DNA of 64,000 nt, taken from Rhodoferax sp. GTDB lineage: Bacteria > Pseudomonadota > Gammaproteobacteria > Burkholderiales > Burkholderiaceae_C. Position 1 is the first letter of the stretch, and every line of letters begins with the position of its first letter. A program made the position numbers and the translations under genes. Location of the stretch: the NCBI RefSeq assembly GCF_028688795.1, contig NZ_JAQTXM010000026.1, positions 1-64,000 on the forward strand, in the 5' to 3' direction. Shown piece after piece: positions 62,387-64,000 of the stretch. The notes beneath the pieces were generated by a model. That model ran no database searches and was not told where the DNA came from. It saw only the letters and a list, made by a program, of their open reading frames with translations.

Positions 62387-63505
62387 TTAGGCCTTCTTGG
62401 CTCCGAAGAAATGGTTCACAGCCATGCGCCGGTTGACATACGTGTCTTGGTCCCATTTCACAGCGCGCTCTGCAAACGCTTTCTGCGAGGCCACAATTTC
62501 CTTGAACAGGGGGTTTTCTGCCGATTTCTTCTCGACAATTTCTGACCACAGCTTCAGTTGGTCCTGCAGCACAGAGTCTGGCGTTTTGTAAAACTTGACC
62601 TTGTCCTTTCGCTGCAACTCAATGTAGTCCTTGGAGTAGCGGTCAATGGCTTTCCAGGACATGTCGGCCGATGCCGCCTCGGTGGCGCCGGCAATGATGG
62701 CCTTCATCTTGGCCGGCAGCGCATCGTATTTGGTCTTGTTGAACATGATCTCAAAGGTCTCGGCGCTCTGGTGATAGCTTTGCAGCATGCACACTTTGGA
62801 GACATCGGGAAAACCCAGCAGGCGGTCGGATGAGGCGTTGTTGAACTCAGCACCGTCGAGCAGGCCGCGGTCCATGGCCGGCACGATCTCGCCACCGGGG
62901 AGGGCATTGACTGCGGCACCCATGGCGGTAAAGAGGTCAATGGCCAGGCCGTTGGTGCGGAACTTGAGGCCTTTGAAGTCTGCCGATTTGGTGATGGGTT
63001 TTTTGAACCAACCCAAGGGCTGCGTCGCCATGGGGCCGTACAGAAAGGATTGCACGTTGCCGCCAATCGACGCATAGAGCTTGGCCAGCAACTCGGCGCC
63101 ACCGCCGTACTTATGCCAAGCCAGGATCATGTTGGCATCCATGCCAAAGGCTGGGCCTGAATTCCACAGCGCCAGCGCATTTTGTTTGCCGTAGTGGTAA
63201 CCCAACACACCATGGCCACCGTCGAGTGTGCCCTTGGACACCGCTTCAAGCAGACCAAAAGCAGGTACCACCGAGCCCGCAGGCAGGACCTCGATCTTGA
63301 GGTCGCCACCGGTCATGTCGTTGACCTTTTTGGCGTAATCGAGCGCGTACTCGTGGAAGATGTCCTTGGCCGGCCAAGTGCTTTGCCAACGCATGGAAAT
63401 GGGGCCAGTCTGCGCCTTGGCAATCATGGGCGCCGACATGGCACCTGCGGCAATGGCAGCACCTTTGAGCAGGCTGCGACGACGGGGGGTTTTACTATCG
63501 GTCAA
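62387..63505 (-). CDS. dctP: TRAP transporter substrate-binding protein (DctP-type)
   Basis: A 372-aa periplasmic protein with a Tat signal (TPRRRSLLKGAAIAAGAMSA, cleavage near AKA-QTG). The DctP fold follows, with GLKFRTNGLAIDLFTAMGAA containing the conserved Arg that binds the carboxylate of the ligand and PGGEIVPAMDRGLLDGAEFN. It resembles TakP/lactate and keto-acid binders; the ligand cannot be told. The start is a TTG at 63505, with AGGAG 8 bases before it; no ATG fits the signal peptide. It is the first gene of the operon. Confidence 0.9.
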   Translation of the reverse strand: MTDSKTPRRRSLLKGAAIAAGAMSAPMIAKAQTGPISMRWQSTWPAKDIFHEYALDYAKKVNDMTGGDLKIEVLPAGSVVPAFGLLEAVSKGTLDGGHGVLGYHYGKQNALALWNSGPAFGMDANMILAWHKYGGGAELLAKLYASIGGNVQSFLYGPMATQPLGWFKKPITKSADFKGLKFRTNGLAIDLFTAMGAAVNALPGGEIVPAMDRGLLDGAEFNNASSDRLLGFPDVSKVCMLQSYHQSAETFEIMFNKTKYDALPAKMKAIIAGATEAASADMSWKAIDRYSKDYIELQRKDKVKFYKTPDSVLQDQLKLWSEIVEKKSAENPLFKEIVASQKAFAERAVKWDQDTYVNRRMAVNHFFGAKKA

Positions 63506-63822
63506 GGTAGTCTCCTGTTGTGTAAAAGGGCGACCATATTTTGGTCACGCCTGCGCCCGATTGCGCTTAGGGTTTTCACTCAAGTGATCCGCTTGCGTCG
63601 CAAAAGACTTTTTACATTTTTGGGTGGTGTGTGTTGAAATTTCGTGTGTTTTCATGTCTCGAATGTGACAACTGTCGTGGGCTGTGTCGACGGCGTTCGG
63701 TGGTGGCGCGGTCAATCAAGACCGGTTCGCAACGCATCACGTTTCAAGTTACATTTCAGCCAGAATCCAGCCTGAAAAACGTGTGGCTGCACGCCAGTTC
63801 GCCAACTTGACCACAACCTTCC
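63506..63822. other. Divergent intergenic region before dctP and the MBL gene
   Basis: About 317 bases without a gene. An operator-like inverted repeat GACCATATTTTGGTC lies at 63532-63546, 27 bases upstream of the dctP start, and could be a regulator site. The rest is AT-richer than the flanks, with T-rich stretches near 63600-63650 (a -10/-35 region for one of the two divergent genes). I recognised no specific regulator box. Confidence 0.45.
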
Positions 63823-64000
63823 ATGAAACCGATACAACTGTTTGACACGGCCTCCAGCACTTATACCTATGTGGCCTTTGACCCCGTCACGCGTGACGCG
63901 ATCATCATTGACCCGGTGGACACGCAACTGGAGCGAGACCTGCAGGTGCTGCGCGAACACCGCCTGAAACTGGTCTGGGCGCTGGAAACCCACGCCCATG
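63823..64000 (+). CDS. MBL-fold hydrolase, persulfide dioxygenase-like (runs off right edge)
   Basis: The first 59 residues of a metallo-beta-lactamase-fold protein: MKPIQLFDTASSTYTYVAFD, then IIIDPVDTQLERDLQVLREH and WALETHAH at the window edge. The start (QLFDxxSSTYTY), the IDPV motif with RDL behind it and the LETHxH opening of the zinc motif (HxHxDH continues outside) are typical of ETHE1-like persulfide dioxygenases (Blh/PDO), which oxidise glutathione persulfide. Other MBL hydrolases, such as glyoxalase II, lack the SSTYTY start. The gene is divergent from dctP. Confidence 0.8.
   Translation, partial: MKPIQLFDTASSTYTYVAFDPVTRDAIIIDPVDTQLERDLQVLREHRLKLVWALETHAH

Overview
The window is ordinary high-GC chromosome from a betaproteobacterium. 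The protein families (fused IcmF, Amn, GshA, DbpA, PurT, a DctPQM TRAP set, a PEP-CTERM protein) and a dispersed intergenic repeat that I associate with Comamonadaceae suggest a Rhodoferax/Polaromonas/Acidovorax-like organism. That placement is inferred from gene content. I saw no rRNA, tRNA or CRISPR array.

Layout. 1-0.7 kb: the edge of an insertion sequence that has cut a GMC oxidoreductase. 0.7-4.1 kb: a hipBA-like toxin-antitoxin pair and a NodIJ-type ABC exporter. 4.3-13.4 kb: housekeeping and signalling genes (purT, a CHASE-PAS-GGDEF-EAL protein, amn, gshA, an M14 carboxypeptidase). 13.5-19.5 kb: a giant multidomain extracellular nuclease behind a PEP-CTERM protein. 19.7-23.7 kb: dbpA, a small conserved-looking gene, and gmd plus an rmd-like gene for a GDP-6-deoxyhexose. 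23.9-29.2 kb: a scarred accessory zone with an integrase tail, parDE, three DUF6447-like copies, a lipoprotein cyclophilin, and a nonsense-interrupted transposase with a partial second copy.

29.2-56 kb: a cell-surface region. It holds a methyltransferase with a regulatory domain, a 1143-aa S-layer/RTX-like protein, a divergent FecR and outer-membrane barrel pair, a Wzm/Wzt polysaccharide exporter, a 1530-aa FkbM methyltransferase fused to three glycosyltransferase-like modules, a Crp/Fnr regulator, two more glycosyltransferases, a CHASE2 adenylate cyclase, and a type I secretion operon (two ABC proteins, HlyD, TolC). That operon is led by a short protein resembling the N-terminal half of IS605 TnpB without the RuvC nuclease. 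56-64 kb: icmF with a LiuR-like operator, a DctPQM TRAP transporter, and the start of an MBL-fold (persulfide dioxygenase-like) gene.

How it may fit together (inference). The type I system could secrete the cysteine-free S-layer protein and perhaps the nuclease. Gmd/Rmd, the glycosyltransferases and Wzm/Wzt could make the surface glycan the layer sits on, as in Caulobacter. The cyclase, the Crp-like regulator and a perfect TGTGA-N6-TCACA site upstream of the S-layer gene form a possible cAMP circuit.

The strongest leads are the RuvC-less TnpB-like protein coupled to type I secretion, and a repeat with ten copies here, three of them lying in frame inside coding sequences at an N-terminus or interdomain linkers.
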